Shown here: positions 10,001 to 17,785 of the stretch, piece after piece
Numbering within the stretch: position 1 is the stretch's first letter
Layout: the number at the start of each line of letters is the position of its first letter
Position numbers and translations under genes: made by a program
The notes under the pieces: model-generated
What the model was told of the DNA's origin: nothing
What the model saw: only the letters and a program-made list of their open reading frames with translations
The model's database searches: none
Source: Pseudomonas sp. S30
Lineage (GTDB): Bacteria; Pseudomonadota; Gammaproteobacteria; Pseudomonadales; Pseudomonadaceae
DNA: 64,000 nt
Direction of reading: 5' to 3'
Assembly (NCBI RefSeq): GCF_016518545.1
Contig: NZ_JACVTO010000004.1
Coordinates: forward strand, 186,001-250,000

Positions 10001-11384
10001 GCCGATTCTGGCCGAGTGGCGCTATGAGGGCGATGCGCAGGGCCACATCAGTTACACGTGGCTCGACCGCCAGCCCGAGCGTCCTCTGCGGGTGCGCTCG
10101 GGTACCGATGCGCTGTGGCTCAACCCTGCCAACGTCATCGGAACCGGACAAAGCGACACGGTGGATGGCAAAGCCGCTTTCACAGCCATGCTCGACACTT
10201 CCATCGCTGGCGCTTACCGTCTCTGCGGTTGGGGCTCTCCGGCGGCAGGTGGAGCGTTACCGGCCACCATGCTTGGACACAATAATGTAGCGGAGGTCAG
10301 CGCGACCTGCAGTGCGTTCGCTGCACGCCTGAACAATGGCAGCGTGATTTGCTGGGGTAACACCGCTGAAGGTGGAGCTTTTCCGGTTGCGCTGCAGGGC
10401 AAGATCTTCACCGAAGTTCGCAGCACCCGGCATGCTTTCGCCGGTCGGACTCAAGTCACGCCTGGCAAGGCCTCCGGAGGCGTCAGCGCATGGGGGCACG
10501 CCAGTTATGGTGGGGCAGTGCCAGCCAGCGTCGCCAGCTTGACCGATATCGATGCGCTGTTCTTCAACGCCAGAGTTTTCATCGTCAAGCGTGAGGACGG
10601 ACGGCTGATTGCTTGGGGGGACGCCACGGGGGGGGCCACATTACCAGCAGCTCTCGCCGCCCCCCCTGCGAGCCCGGAGAAAAAGGTTATCCATGTCAAG
10701 GGTAATTTCTCGGCGTTCGTCGCTCGCCTGACCGACAAAAGCCTTGTCGCCTGGGGCAGCGTGGGCTACGGCGGTACGCTTCCGGCGGCGATCGCCAGCC
10801 GTCGGGACATCGAGTCCCTGGAAAGCGCAACTGCCCGAGCCTTCACCGTGCTGACGAGCAAAGGGCAAGTTCTCGCCTGGGGGGCGGATACCCACGGCGG
10901 TACCGTACCGCCGGCCGTTGCGCTGCTCGATGACATCCTCGAAGTCACCAGCACCTGGTACGCATTCTGCGCTCGGCGGCGAAATGGCCATGTGGTGGCG
11001 TGGGGTGATCAGCCCAGTGGGGGATCACTGCCCGCCTCCGTTGCGAGCCTGTCCAACGTTGTCCAGGTGGTCGGCAGCGCCTGGAGCTTCGCAGCATTGT
11101 GCAGCGATGGCTCGGTGGTCGCCTGGGGGAGTGCCAAGTCGGGCGGTACGATCCCGGCAGACGTCAAGGCGCGCTTGATCGATGTTCGCGCCATCTACGC
11201 CAACAGCAACAGCTTCACGGCGCTTACCGCCGATGGGCGTACCGTGACCTGGGGTCATCAATCCGGTGGTGGCAACAGCGCATCGGTGCAGGCAGAACTG
11301 CGTAAAGGGCTTCGCTATGGGCGCCCCGATTCCAGCGGGCTGGTCCCCGTAGCTGCGGACAACGACCTGCGCTCGCGTACCTGA
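7047..11384 (+). CDS. Large modular protein: Pro/Ser/Met-rich N-terminus, Ig-like modules, nine RCC1-like repeats
   Basis: A 1445-residue protein of unknown function. The ATG at 7047 follows CCAGGA. Residues about 35-150 are low-complexity, rich in Pro, Ser, Ala and Met (repeats of SPM and APS). Then come several Ig-like modules of roughly 100-115 residues marked by patterns such as VRIPAYP, LILIPASAQLQAGDGVEV and VSIPATA. From about residue 1055 nine repeats of 41-46 residues centre on AWG...GG.LPA, with Trp codons at 10230, 10353, 10491, 10614, 10752, 10878, 11001, 11124 and 11250; these resemble RCC1_2 beta-propeller repeats. No signal peptide or membrane anchor is visible. A surface, secreted or toxin-delivery role is inference. 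The next gene shares its Ig-like module. Confidence 0.8.
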   Translation: MNDDIDTGTDTDQASSLDRDLALYNQRFEAVPEPSDSVPMLGAPAEYGSPSSPMSPEAPSAPSYPGTPMAPQAPSDPSGLASPLPPQAPSDHSSDLSMLGSPMDDQGAPDDSLPTGRPSASPMMSSRMVASPMSVSSMSAGPAGAMFQSLSPIYIPGYIAPVKSAPPSAVGINHKMISYNPSGLLILVQAYNNMRVGDWIEVFWNDPGVSVASMLVGEGRIGKNNPLFIAASRVPEGQSQLWYRIKRVGGIEEESMRLTVVSRVTLLRDLPPPVADLPAAGFIGSDEASNGVTVRIPAYPGIHQYDRLEVVWGQESLEHIVTQAEVTAGVKLTVDENTILSAGSSDSLALAYRVTDELNNASEGWSQRAVVPVRLQDDLLRAPYIANPDPDAAAREVIDLDVLGGEDLQVEVDTFDPSFKLNDAIEVTLIGIPSQGAQVSVSPPAQPIRRLGRTLFFDIDNAALQSLRGGRATASYANLTRPGQVASRDFASFAGAQEVGVRPLLLEAAADNSVEPSLASVSVQIPAAAQLQRGDKVILTWLGTRSGGGPVYEQFTKVVSAKEAGQPLVFTISDGPRYLAPLDGGILDLGFQVQRRNVPLPIYSLHTNLQVGQPHVALPAAHLDTELANGKLDPKQFDHDVKVLIEPFFNMNEAQDVYLQWQPEFGQPWEDDAVVWPGEPLEFEIPHDQLLANYGGTVQVRYFVVEPGQPERYSDYLEFAIGQSQLTDLDPPEIAAAEGDELDPSAVTEGALILIPASAQLQAGDGVEVFWNGSEADGVTSVFEYVLEDGVSPDTLVIDHNFVVANLGGSVNVHYDVTRLSGLTDSSTLATFFVNRGGLPQAYFVEAVEGNLNPSAVLQSASVRIGADARLNAADNVRVWLDDETSNARQHFDVTISSDEAGKALTVSIPATAIQALEGTVVNLHYDIERGSPASIESGPGQRYAIKRQVDNGTLSVFGARYSAACYRASSTSRLMGAFDAITRKPILAEWRYEGDAQGHISYTWLDRQPERPLRVRSGTDALWLNPANVIGTGQSDTVDGKAAFTAMLDTSIAGAYRLCGWGSPAAGGALPATMLGHNNVAEVSATCSAFAARLNNGSVICWGNTAEGGAFPVALQGKIFTEVRSTRHAFAGRTQVTPGKASGGVSAWGHASYGGAVPASVASLTDIDALFFNARVFIVKREDGRLIAWGDATGGATLPAALAAPPASPEKKVIHVKGNFSAFVARLTDKSLVAWGSVGYGGTLPAAIASRRDIESLESATARAFTVLTSKGQVLAWGADTHGGTVPPAVALLDDILEVTSTWYAFCARRRNGHVVAWGDQPSGGSLPASVASLSNVVQVVGSAWSFAALCSDGSVVAWGSAKSGGTIPADVKARLIDVRAIYANSNSFTALTADGRTVTWGHQSGGGNSASVQAELRKGLRYGRPDSSGLVPVAADNDLRSRT

Positions 11385-11439
11385 ACATTGTCCTTTGACG
11401 ATTCGCAGCCCTGACGGGCTGCGGACCAGGAGTGCTTTC

Positions 11440-12309
11440 ATGAACGACCTGACCCTGCCTGCGATGTCCATCGTGGACGATGGCAAGCTCGATCCCTCGA
11501 AGATCCCAAGCTCCGGTGCACCGGTGATCATGACCATACCCGGCGCCCACGCCGGAAGCAGGCTGAACCTCATGCTGCAGGCGCAGCGCACCGCGCAGCC
11601 GTTGTACACCAGCCCCAGTCTGCCGATTGGCGCCAGCGGTCGACCGATCACCCTGCGCATCCCCCGGCAGCATTTCGTCGACCACCTGGGCGAAGCGCTG
11701 CAGGTGCTCTACAGCGTCTCATCGGTTGGCACCAGTGCGGCGCTGACGTTCGACGTGGACCAAGGGTTCAGCGGCGAGCAGCGGATCGACCTGAGCAAGC
11801 ACCTGTACAAACCGCTGTACGTCAATGGCCAGGTGCGCCTGCCCAAGTCGCTGCCATCCTACGCCTTCTACGACCGCGCCTTGCCAGGGGCCAGCGCGTA
11901 CCGCAGCAGCGACCCAAGTGTCGCGACCGTCGATGGGAAAGGGCGGGTGACACTGATGCGCAACGGTCAGAGCACCATCACGGCGGATCTGCCGGGCGGA
12001 CCTCAGTCCTATGTGCTGACCGTGAGCGGGATCAGCGGCCTCGAAGTGCTGTCTGCCCAGCCGGTCGACTGGCAGAGCGCCAAGAATCTGTGCGATGCCA
12101 TGGGCATGGCCATGCCGCAGGAAAGGGACTTCCGATTCATCATCGACGCCTACGGGGTTGAGCTGTCACGGGTGTTGGACGCACGCGCGCCGCTATGGGG
12201 CGCATCGGTCGGGGGCAATACCGCGCTGACCCTCGACCCCATCAAGCTGACGGTGACGTCGGAGGCCGTTCAGCCCAACAAGCTGCGACAGGTCATCGGC
12301 ATCGACTGA
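11440..12309 (+). CDS. Ig-like / BIG2 / lectin-like domain protein
   Basis: A 289-residue hypothetical protein. The ATG at 11440 has ACCAGGAG upstream. Residues 1-110 repeat the Ig-like module of the preceding 1445-residue protein (DGKLDPSKI, TLRIPRQHFV). A BIG2-like bacterial Ig domain follows (YRSSDPSVATVDGKGRVTL). The last 85 residues (DWQSAKNLCDAMGMAMPQE) recall the C-type-lectin-like end of intimin/invasin proteins. It lacks a recognisable signal peptide. It begins 55 bases after the large gene and ends 52 bases before the halovibrin-like gene, so the three probably form one unit. Function not known. Confidence 0.72.
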   Translation: MNDLTLPAMSIVDDGKLDPSKIPSSGAPVIMTIPGAHAGSRLNLMLQAQRTAQPLYTSPSLPIGASGRPITLRIPRQHFVDHLGEALQVLYSVSSVGTSAALTFDVDQGFSGEQRIDLSKHLYKPLYVNGQVRLPKSLPSYAFYDRALPGASAYRSSDPSVATVDGKGRVTLMRNGQSTITADLPGGPQSYVLTVSGISGLEVLSAQPVDWQSAKNLCDAMGMAMPQERDFRFIIDAYGVELSRVLDARAPLWGASVGGNTALTLDPIKLTVTSEAVQPNKLRQVIGID

Positions 12310-12361
12310 GATCGCGCCATCGCTTGAGCAGGTCCCGCCTATCCACCCGAGGGTCGCCGAG

Positions 12362-13768
12362 ATGTTTCGAATGATGCTGCCACGAGCCGGCATGCTGTCG
12401 TGCTGCCTGCTGTTCGCCACCGCGTGCCTGCACGCCCCGTCTGGCCACGCCCTGGTCGCCGCACCGGATTCGATCGAGGTGCTGAACCAGAACAACCTGG
12501 CCGCTGCTGCCGACGCAGTGGCCCAGGGGGTCGTCATCGCTTCGGCCCTCAATCAGCGCCTGCTCAGTACGCCTGCCGCCTGTGTGCGCAACCAGCCCGA
12601 CTACACGTGCAGCGGCGTGTTGGCGCGGCCAATGGCGGCCAACCATGCGGCCAGGTTCTGGGAGCATGACGCCGAGGCCACGGCGCGTGGCAGCGAGGCG
12701 TTCGTCTACCTGCGCAGCGACCTCGACCAGGGGCCGCTGTCCGGGCGCGGTGGCTACATCCTGATGGCGCGCCTGGAAGCCATGGCCGCGGGCAAGGCCT
12801 ATGAGGTGAAAGCAAGGCCCAATCCTGCCCAGGTCCAGGTCGGCAACTGGGACGCAAGGCAGCCCACCAACGTCGCCATAGAGGCGCTCTACTACAACCC
12901 GGCCGCAAGCAATGACCTGTTCCGCGCGCAACGCTCGCAACTGCAATGGTTCAAGGCTACCGGCGCCTGGCTGCCTATTCTGCGTTACCAGGGCGGGCCA
13001 GGTGCGACGTTCGGGTTCGATCAAGGTGAGCAGCTTTACGAGGGCTATCAGATCGCCGAGCGGATCAACTCCCGATACACCACGGTCTCGGCTACCTGTC
13101 CTGACGGGCGCGCGCGCTTCTACTGCCAAGGGGTGTGGGTCAGGACCATCAATATTGCCGATGTCGGCAAACACCGGCCCTGGAATCCGAGCCCCAATTC
13201 GGTACGCTTGAACGGCGTATCGTTCAGCTGGTTCTCGGCCGATGCCTCGGTCAGCAGGACCTACCACGGCCAAGGGTTCATCATGCGTGAGTCAGGTTAT
13301 CCCGTGGTCCAGCCCCTGACGGTGCGGTGCGGCTATCCACGCGATGCCGGTACCGGGACCGCAAACGATCCGTGCACGTTCCGCAACCGCTGCGAAGCGC
13401 TGGGCATCAACACCACGGCGGCCTGGTTCGCGCGTTATGGTCGAGGGACCAACGAACCCGGCTGTGCCTTCGGCCCTGGCGCTGCGGCCTTTTCCACGAT
13501 GGTGAACCTGCGCAACCGTACGACCGGCGTCGACATGGGCGTATGGAACGAGATCATGATCGCCGCCTGGCCGCAGAATGTCCCGGCGCAACTGCCTCTG
13601 GAAGCCTTCATCTACACGGTGTCGGCCAACCGGATCGGCGCGCAGACCTTCCAGCGCGAGTACGTCCAGTACACCCAGGGCAGCTACCTGCCAGTGCTGT
13701 ACCTGAATGCCGCGGCCCCGCCGAATCGACTGGTGACCTACAACCTCGATGATCAGCGGGTGGAGTGA
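12362..13768 (+). CDS. Secreted halovibrin-like protein with internal duplication
   Basis: A 468-residue protein with an N-terminal export signal (SCCLLFATACLHAPSGHA); Cys22 gives only a poor lipobox. Two halves align with each other: about residues 60-170 (PAACVRNQPDYTCSGVL, then GSEAFVYLRSD and GGYILM) and about 232-340 (SATCPDGRARFYCQGVW, then GVSFSWFSAD and GQGFIM). The WNPSPNSVRLNGVSFSW region and the C-terminus (WNEIMIAAWP, QGSYLPVLYLN) look like proteins called halovibrin in Pseudomonas; Vibrio halovibrins are secreted NAD-degrading enzymes. No catalytic residues can be assigned here, so activity is a guess. Third gene of the accessory cassette. Confidence 0.62.
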   Translation: MFRMMLPRAGMLSCCLLFATACLHAPSGHALVAAPDSIEVLNQNNLAAAADAVAQGVVIASALNQRLLSTPAACVRNQPDYTCSGVLARPMAANHAARFWEHDAEATARGSEAFVYLRSDLDQGPLSGRGGYILMARLEAMAAGKAYEVKARPNPAQVQVGNWDARQPTNVAIEALYYNPAASNDLFRAQRSQLQWFKATGAWLPILRYQGGPGATFGFDQGEQLYEGYQIAERINSRYTTVSATCPDGRARFYCQGVWVRTINIADVGKHRPWNPSPNSVRLNGVSFSWFSADASVSRTYHGQGFIMRESGYPVVQPLTVRCGYPRDAGTGTANDPCTFRNRCEALGINTTAAWFARYGRGTNEPGCAFGPGAAAFSTMVNLRNRTTGVDMGVWNEIMIAAWPQNVPAQLPLEAFIYTVSANRIGAQTFQREYVQYTQGSYLPVLYLNAAAPPNRLVTYNLDDQRVE

Positions 13769-13808
13769 GCCTGGTGTAGCGTCGGGGCAATCGAGCATAG
13801 GCCTGGGC

Positions 13809-13827
13809 TGCCGGGTTCGGCCCGGCA
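13809..13827. terminator. Inverted repeat between convergent genes
   Basis: Perfect 7-bp stem TGCCGGG/CCCGGCA (13809-13815 and 13821-13827) with loop TTCGG in the 120-base gap between the halovibrin-like gene and the DAHP synthase gene, which converge here. It could end transcription from either side, but no T-run follows on either strand. Confidence 0.35.
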
Positions 13828-13888
13828 ACCCGAGGCGATCGGGCGCACCTGCGGCAGATCACGGGTGCGCGTCATGTCTGCTGGAGGA

Positions 13889-14956
13889 TTACCGGCGAAG
13901 GTCCTGCGCGGCTGCCTGCAGCAGCTGCTCGGTGCTACCCCATCCCAGGCAACCATCGGTGATGGACACGCCGTACTTCAGTGCGCCCTTGCCCAGCGAC
14001 TGGCAGCCCTCGAACAGATGTCCCTCGATCATCATGCCGATGATCGACGTGTCGCCGGCCAGGCGTTGCCGGAGCACGTCCTCGAAGACCCTGGGCTGCC
14101 GTGCAGGATCCTTGCCGCTGTTGGCGTGGCTGCAGTCGACCATGACCCGGGCCGGCAGACCGGCCTTTGCCAGGCCCTGGCGGGCCAGGGCGAGACTGTC
14201 GGCATCGTAGTTTGGGCCTGTATGGCCGCCGCGCAGCACCAGATGGGTATCAGAGTTGCCGAACGTCTCGATGATCGCCGGATAGCCCTGGGCATCCATG
14301 CCGAAATGGCGATGGCCGGCGCTGGCACTGCGCATGGCATCGGTGGCGATGGTCACGCCGCCGTCGGTGCCGTTCTTGAACCCGACCGGCAGTTCCAGGC
14401 CACTGACCATCTCCCGGTGGATCTGTGACTCGGTGGTACGGGCGCCGATGGCCGCCCAGCTCAGCACGTCGTCGAAGTAACCGGCCGCCATGGGCTGCAA
14501 CAGCTCGGTGGCGATCGGCAGACCGCGCTCGAGCATGCCCAGCATCAGGCCGCGAGACAGGCCCAGGCCGGCGTGCATGTCATCGCTGCCATCCAGATGC
14601 GGATCGTAGGCCAGGCCTTTCCAGCCTACCGTGGTGCGCGGCTTTTCCACGTAGGCGCGCATGACCAGCAGCAGTCGATCGTTGACCTCATGGCTCAAGG
14701 CGGCCAGACGGTCGGCATACTCGAGCGCCGAGCGTGGGTCGTGGATCGAACAGGGGCCGACGATTACCAGCAGGCGCGAATCGCGGCCTTCGAGAATGGC
14801 GCGAATGGCCTGACGATGCGTGTGGACCTGTTGCGCGAGTTCGCTGGAGAGCGGCATCTGCTGCTTGAGCAGATGAGGGCTGGGCAGGCGCTGGCTGACG
14901 GGTGCGTTGGCAGCGACGGGCTGGGTGAGCGGCAGAGCGAGATTCGAAGAAGGCAT
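13889..14956 (-). CDS. aroF: 3-deoxy-7-phosphoheptulonate (DAHP) synthase, class I
   Basis: A 355-residue type I DAHP synthase, the first enzyme of the shikimate pathway: phosphoenolpyruvate plus erythrose 4-phosphate give DAHP. Visible motifs are VGPCSIHDP, KPRTTVGWKG, GFKNGTDGG, VLRGGHTGPNYD and DCSHANSGKD, together giving the phosphate- and metal-binding residues. The start ATG at 14956 has AGGA ten bases upstream. Upstream on the same strand lie an aromatic-rich small ORF, a strong terminator hairpin and a leader peptide gene, so expression is likely set by attenuation in response to aromatic amino acids. Which feedback class (Phe, Tyr or Trp) cannot be told by eye. Confidence 0.95.
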   Translation of the reverse strand: MPSSNLALPLTQPVAANAPVSQRLPSPHLLKQQMPLSSELAQQVHTHRQAIRAILEGRDSRLLVIVGPCSIHDPRSALEYADRLAALSHEVNDRLLLVMRAYVEKPRTTVGWKGLAYDPHLDGSDDMHAGLGLSRGLMLGMLERGLPIATELLQPMAAGYFDDVLSWAAIGARTTESQIHREMVSGLELPVGFKNGTDGGVTIATDAMRSASAGHRHFGMDAQGYPAIIETFGNSDTHLVLRGGHTGPNYDADSLALARQGLAKAGLPARVMVDCSHANSGKDPARQPRVFEDVLRQRLAGDTSIIGMMIEGHLFEGCQSLGKGALKYGVSITDGCLGWGSTEQLLQAAAQDLRR

Positions 14957-15007
14957 GGCATGGTTTTCCTTGGGCGGACGGTGCGAGAGGCTCGCGCAGC
15001 GCCGGCC

Positions 15008-15154
15008 CTATCGAGGTGTTCGACAGGTCGTCGATTGACTGTGTGCAGCATCGCCACCGGGGATCGACCGTACGGAGGCGGCAGGCTGGCCCGAACGGAA
15101 TTGGCTAAATCGCCAGGCGTAGGTGAAGGCGCTGCGGTAATAGGTGTGGTTCAT
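15008..15154 (-). CDS. Small aromatic-rich ORF between attenuator and DAHP synthase gene
   Basis: A 48-codon ORF starting at ATG 15154, with GAGGA about 7 bases upstream. Its first 16 residues, MNHTYYRSAFTYAWRF, hold seven aromatic residues (Tyr, Tyr, Phe, Tyr, Trp, Phe plus His nearby); the rest is Ser/Ala/Arg-rich with no known domain. It lies after the attenuator terminator and ends 51 bases before aroF. It may be a second leader peptide or a translational regulator. It is not a recognised family, and coding is supported only by the ribosome-binding site and composition. Confidence 0.5.
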   Translation of the reverse strand: MNHTYYRSAFTYAWRFSQFRSGQPAASVRSIPGGDAAHSQSTTCRTPR

Positions 15155-15201
15155 GACGCTGTCCTCGGAAGCAATAGGTGAAATCGAGAGCCCTGAAATG
15201 C

Positions 15202-15236
15202 AAAACCCCCGGTCGAGGAGCCGACCGGGGGTTTGA
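15202..15236 (-). terminator. Rho-independent attenuator terminator upstream of aroF
   Basis: On the minus strand an 11-bp GC-rich stem (ACCCCCGGTCG/CGACCGGGGGT, window bases 15222-15232 and 15205-15215) with loop GCTCCT is followed by TTTTGC. It stands about 55 bases after the leader peptide stop and 245 bases before the aroF start. Its left arm and loop (15214-15223) can instead pair, with one G-U, with CGAGGGGCCG read from 15262 to 15253, giving a competing antiterminator. Confidence 0.82.
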
Positions 15237-15290
15237 GTATTCTCATGTTCGGCGGCCCCTCGAAGGTGGGCGCCGTGTGGATATCGGCGC

Positions 15291-15410
15291 CTAGTGGCTA
15301 AACCAATACCCAAAATAGGAGAGGCACAGCAGTTCTTCACCAGCAACGGCCAGCACAGGACGCGCTGGGCGGCCAGTGGCGAGGGCAGGGTTGCAGGGGA
15401 TGTTCGACAT
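15291..15410 (-). CDS. Aromatic-amino-acid attenuation leader peptide
   Basis: A 39-codon ORF too short for ordinary gene calling: ATG at 15410 with GGAG 8 bases upstream, TAG at 15291-15293. The peptide ends LLCLSYFGYWFSH; the codons for YFGYWF lie at 15300-15317, right before the region that folds into the attenuator. Two Phe, two Tyr and one Trp so near the stop are what is expected of a leader sensing charged aromatic tRNAs. GGCGCC at 15286-15291 and 15269-15274 can form an earlier hairpin. The placement before a DAHP synthase gene fits. A weak promoter-like TTGAAC lies about 50 bases upstream of the ATG. Confidence 0.78.
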   Translation of the reverse strand: MSNIPCNPALATGRPARPVLAVAGEELLCLSYFGYWFSH

Positions 15411-15547
15411 GCTGTTCTCCAGTGAGTGGGTCGAGCTTACTGCACGGCACATGGGCTGTTCAATGGTTAAATGCTATTGAAGCGATTACCGTCGGTGCGT
15501 CAGGGCAGCGGCAGGCGCGGCGCACAGGGCCCACGCCTTTGTGCAGA

Positions 15548-16699
15548 TCAAATCGAATAGTGCTTGAGCTCGCGCGCGATGAGCATGCGCTGGATTTCGC
15601 TGGACCCTTCGTAGATCTGGGTGATGCGCGCATCGCGATAGTATTTTTCCACCGGATAGTCCTCCAGATAGCCGTAGCCACCGTGCACCTGAATGGCCAT
15701 CGAACACACTCGCTCGGCCATTTCCGAGGCGAACAGCTTGGCCTGGGAGGCTTCCGACAGGCAGGGGCGTCCGGCACTGCGCAAACGCGCCGCATGCAGA
15801 ATCAACAGGCGCGCGGCATTGAGCTGGACGTGCATGTCGGCCAGCAGGTTGGCGATGCTCTGGTGCTCGCCGATCGGCTTGCCGAATTGCAGGCGATCGC
15901 GCGAATAGCCCAGGGCCGCTTCGAAGGCGGCGCGCGCGATGCCCAGGGCCTGGGCGGCAATGCCGATCCGCCCGCCTTCGAGATTGGACAGGGCGATGGC
16001 CAGGCCCTTGCCGCGTTCGCCCAGCAGATTGGCCTCGGGGATGCGACAGTGTTCCAGGGTGACCGCGCAGGTGTCCGAGGCACGAATGCCCATCTTGTGC
16101 TCGCTGCGATCGACCTTGAAGCCGGGGTTGTCGGTCTGCACCAGAAACGCCGAGAGTCCTTTCTTGCCCAGCGCCGGATCGGTCACCGCGAAGACGATGG
16201 CCAGGCCGGCGCGACGGCCATTGCTGACGAACTGCTTGGCACCGTTGAGCACCCAGTGGCCGTCGATCAGCTCGGCGCGGGTGCGCAGGTTGTGCGCCTC
16301 TGACCCGGCCTGAGGTTCGGTCAGGCAGAAGCAGCCGATCACCTCGCCGCTGGCCAGGCAAGGCAGCCAGCGTTGCTGTTGCTCGTCCGTGCCATAGGCC
16401 AGCAGCGGCCCGCAGCCTACTGAGTTGTGAATGCTCATCAGCGCGCCAGCGGCGCCGTCACCGGCCGAGATCTCCTCCACCGCCAGGGCATAGGCGACGT
16501 AATCGGTGTAGCTGCCGCCGAAGGTGTCAGGTACCACCATGCCCAGCAGGCCCAGCTCACCCATGGCCCGCACCACCGTGTCATCGATCCAGCCGGCCTT
16601 TTCCCAGGCCTGTGCATGGGGTGCGATTTCGCCTCGGGCGAAATCCCGCGCCATGTCGCGGATCATGATCTGTTCTTCGCTCAATTCCAGGTCTTGCAT
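15548..16699 (-). CDS. Acyl-CoA dehydrogenase (isobutyryl-CoA dehydrogenase-like)
   Basis: A 383-residue FAD-dependent acyl-CoA dehydrogenase of normal length. It shows [13 protein letters not shown] (flavin site), GNGR-type SNGRR region, [12 protein letters not shown], and near the end [33 protein letters not shown], in parts, with the family's catalytic Glu in IYEGSSEIQ. The ATG at 16699 has GGAG upstream. It follows the HIBCH-like hydrolase gene by 15 bases on the same strand; that pairing points to valine/isobutyryl-CoA breakdown, where it would make methacrylyl-CoA, though substrate is inference. Confidence 0.88.
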   Translation of the reverse strand: MQDLELSEEQIMIRDMARDFARGEIAPHAQAWEKAGWIDDTVVRAMGELGLLGMVVPDTFGGSYTDYVAYALAVEEISAGDGAAGALMSIHNSVGCGPLLAYGTDEQQQRWLPCLASGEVIGCFCLTEPQAGSEAHNLRTRAELIDGHWVLNGAKQFVSNGRRAGLAIVFAVTDPALGKKGLSAFLVQTDNPGFKVDRSEHKMGIRASDTCAVTLEHCRIPEANLLGERGKGLAIALSNLEGGRIGIAAQALGIARAAFEAALGYSRDRLQFGKPIGEHQSIANLLADMHVQLNAARLLILHAARLRSAGRPCLSEASQAKLFASEMAERVCSMAIQVHGGYGYLEDYPVEKYYRDARITQIYEGSSEIQRMLIARELKHYSI

Positions 16700-16714
16700 G
16701 GGGCGACTCCCGGC

Positions 16715-17785
16715 TCAGAGGCCTTCGAAGAATTGCTCGACACGCTCGCGCGGCAGGGCCGCCAGCGTGGGTGGATTCCAGCGCGGCTGTTTGTCCTTGT
16801 CGACGATCAAGGCGCGTACGCCTTCGACGATGTCGCCATGGGCGAACCACTGGCGATCCAGGTGCAGTTCCATGGCGAAGCAGTCTTCCAGGCTCAGGTG
16901 ACGGCCGCGGCGCAGCATTTCCAGGGTCACCGCCATGGCCAGCGGCGAACGGCTGTCCAGTTGATCGGCAGTGCTCAGGGCCCATTGCTGGCTGTCACCA
17001 ATGCGCACTGCGCGCAGCTGCTCGGCGATGCTGGCCACGTCGGGCTGGCTGAAATAGTGGTCGATCACGGGACGTAACCGCGCCAGTGGCGCATCCTCCA
17101 GCGCCTGGGTGCCCAGCCTGGCGAGCAGCCCCTGCAGATCCTTGAGCGGGTTGTGGCCGAAGCTCAGGTCGTCCAGCCCCTGCTGGAGCGAATCCAGCCT
17201 GTCGCTGGCCATGTACCAGTTCGCCAGGCCGCAGTACAAAGCATCGGCGGCCTGGATTTGGGTGCCGCTCACACCCAGGTAGGTGCCGATTTCGCCTGGG
17301 AGGCGGGAAAGAAAGTAGCTGCCGCCTACGTCTGGAAAGTAGCCGATACCCACTTCCGGCATGCCCAGGCGGCTGCGCTCGGTGACGAGGCGCAGGTCGG
17401 CACCCTGGGCCAGGCCCATGCCCCCGCCCAAGGTGAAGCCGTCCATTACCGCCAGAATCGGCTTGCGATAATGATGGATGCACAGGTCCAGTGCATATTC
17501 TTCGACGAAGAACTGCTCGTGCAGGTCGCTGCCGGCCTTGAAGCTGTCGTGCAGCGCGCGGATGTCGCCGCCTGCGCAGAAACCCTTCGGGCCGTTGCCA
17601 CGCAGCACCACGACCTTGATCCGCGCATCCTGGGCCCAGGCGTCGAGCTGACGGCGAAGGCTGCGGACCATGTCCAGCGTCAGGGCATTGAGGCCACTAG
17701 GGCGGTTGAGCGTGAGGTAGCCGATATGGTTGCTGACGTGGGTCAGCACGTGGTCGTCGACATCGGTTCGAGCATGCGCGTTCAT
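16715..17785 (-). CDS. Enoyl-CoA hydratase/isomerase family, probable 3-hydroxyisobutyryl-CoA hydrolase
   Basis: A 356-residue crotonase-fold protein. The oxyanion-hole motifs are NGPKGFCAGGDIRAL and GFTLGGGMGLAQGADL, followed by MPEVGIGYFPDVGGSYFLSRL, which is typical of the longer HIBCH group (about 350 residues; ordinary enoyl-CoA hydratases are about 260). It would release 3-hydroxyisobutyrate from its CoA ester in valine catabolism. ATG 17785 is preceded by AGGGAG. It is the first gene of a two-gene unit with the acyl-CoA dehydrogenase; the 237 bases upstream of it hold no gene and presumably the promoter. Confidence 0.87.
   Translation of the reverse strand: MNAHARTDVDDHVLTHVSNHIGYLTLNRPSGLNALTLDMVRSLRRQLDAWAQDARIKVVVLRGNGPKGFCAGGDIRALHDSFKAGSDLHEQFFVEEYALDLCIHHYRKPILAVMDGFTLGGGMGLAQGADLRLVTERSRLGMPEVGIGYFPDVGGSYFLSRLPGEIGTYLGVSGTQIQAADALYCGLANWYMASDRLDSLQQGLDDLSFGHNPLKDLQGLLARLGTQALEDAPLARLRPVIDHYFSQPDVASIAEQLRAVRIGDSQQWALSTADQLDSRSPLAMAVTLEMLRRGRHLSLEDCFAMELHLDRQWFAHGDIVEGVRALIVDKDKQPRWNPPTLAALPRERVEQFFEGL

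Noticed and set aside
12362..12430. Lipoprotein signal for the halovibrin-like protein
   Set aside because: The residue at -3 to Cys22 is Ala (ATAC), a poor lipobox, so an ordinary signal peptide is as likely.
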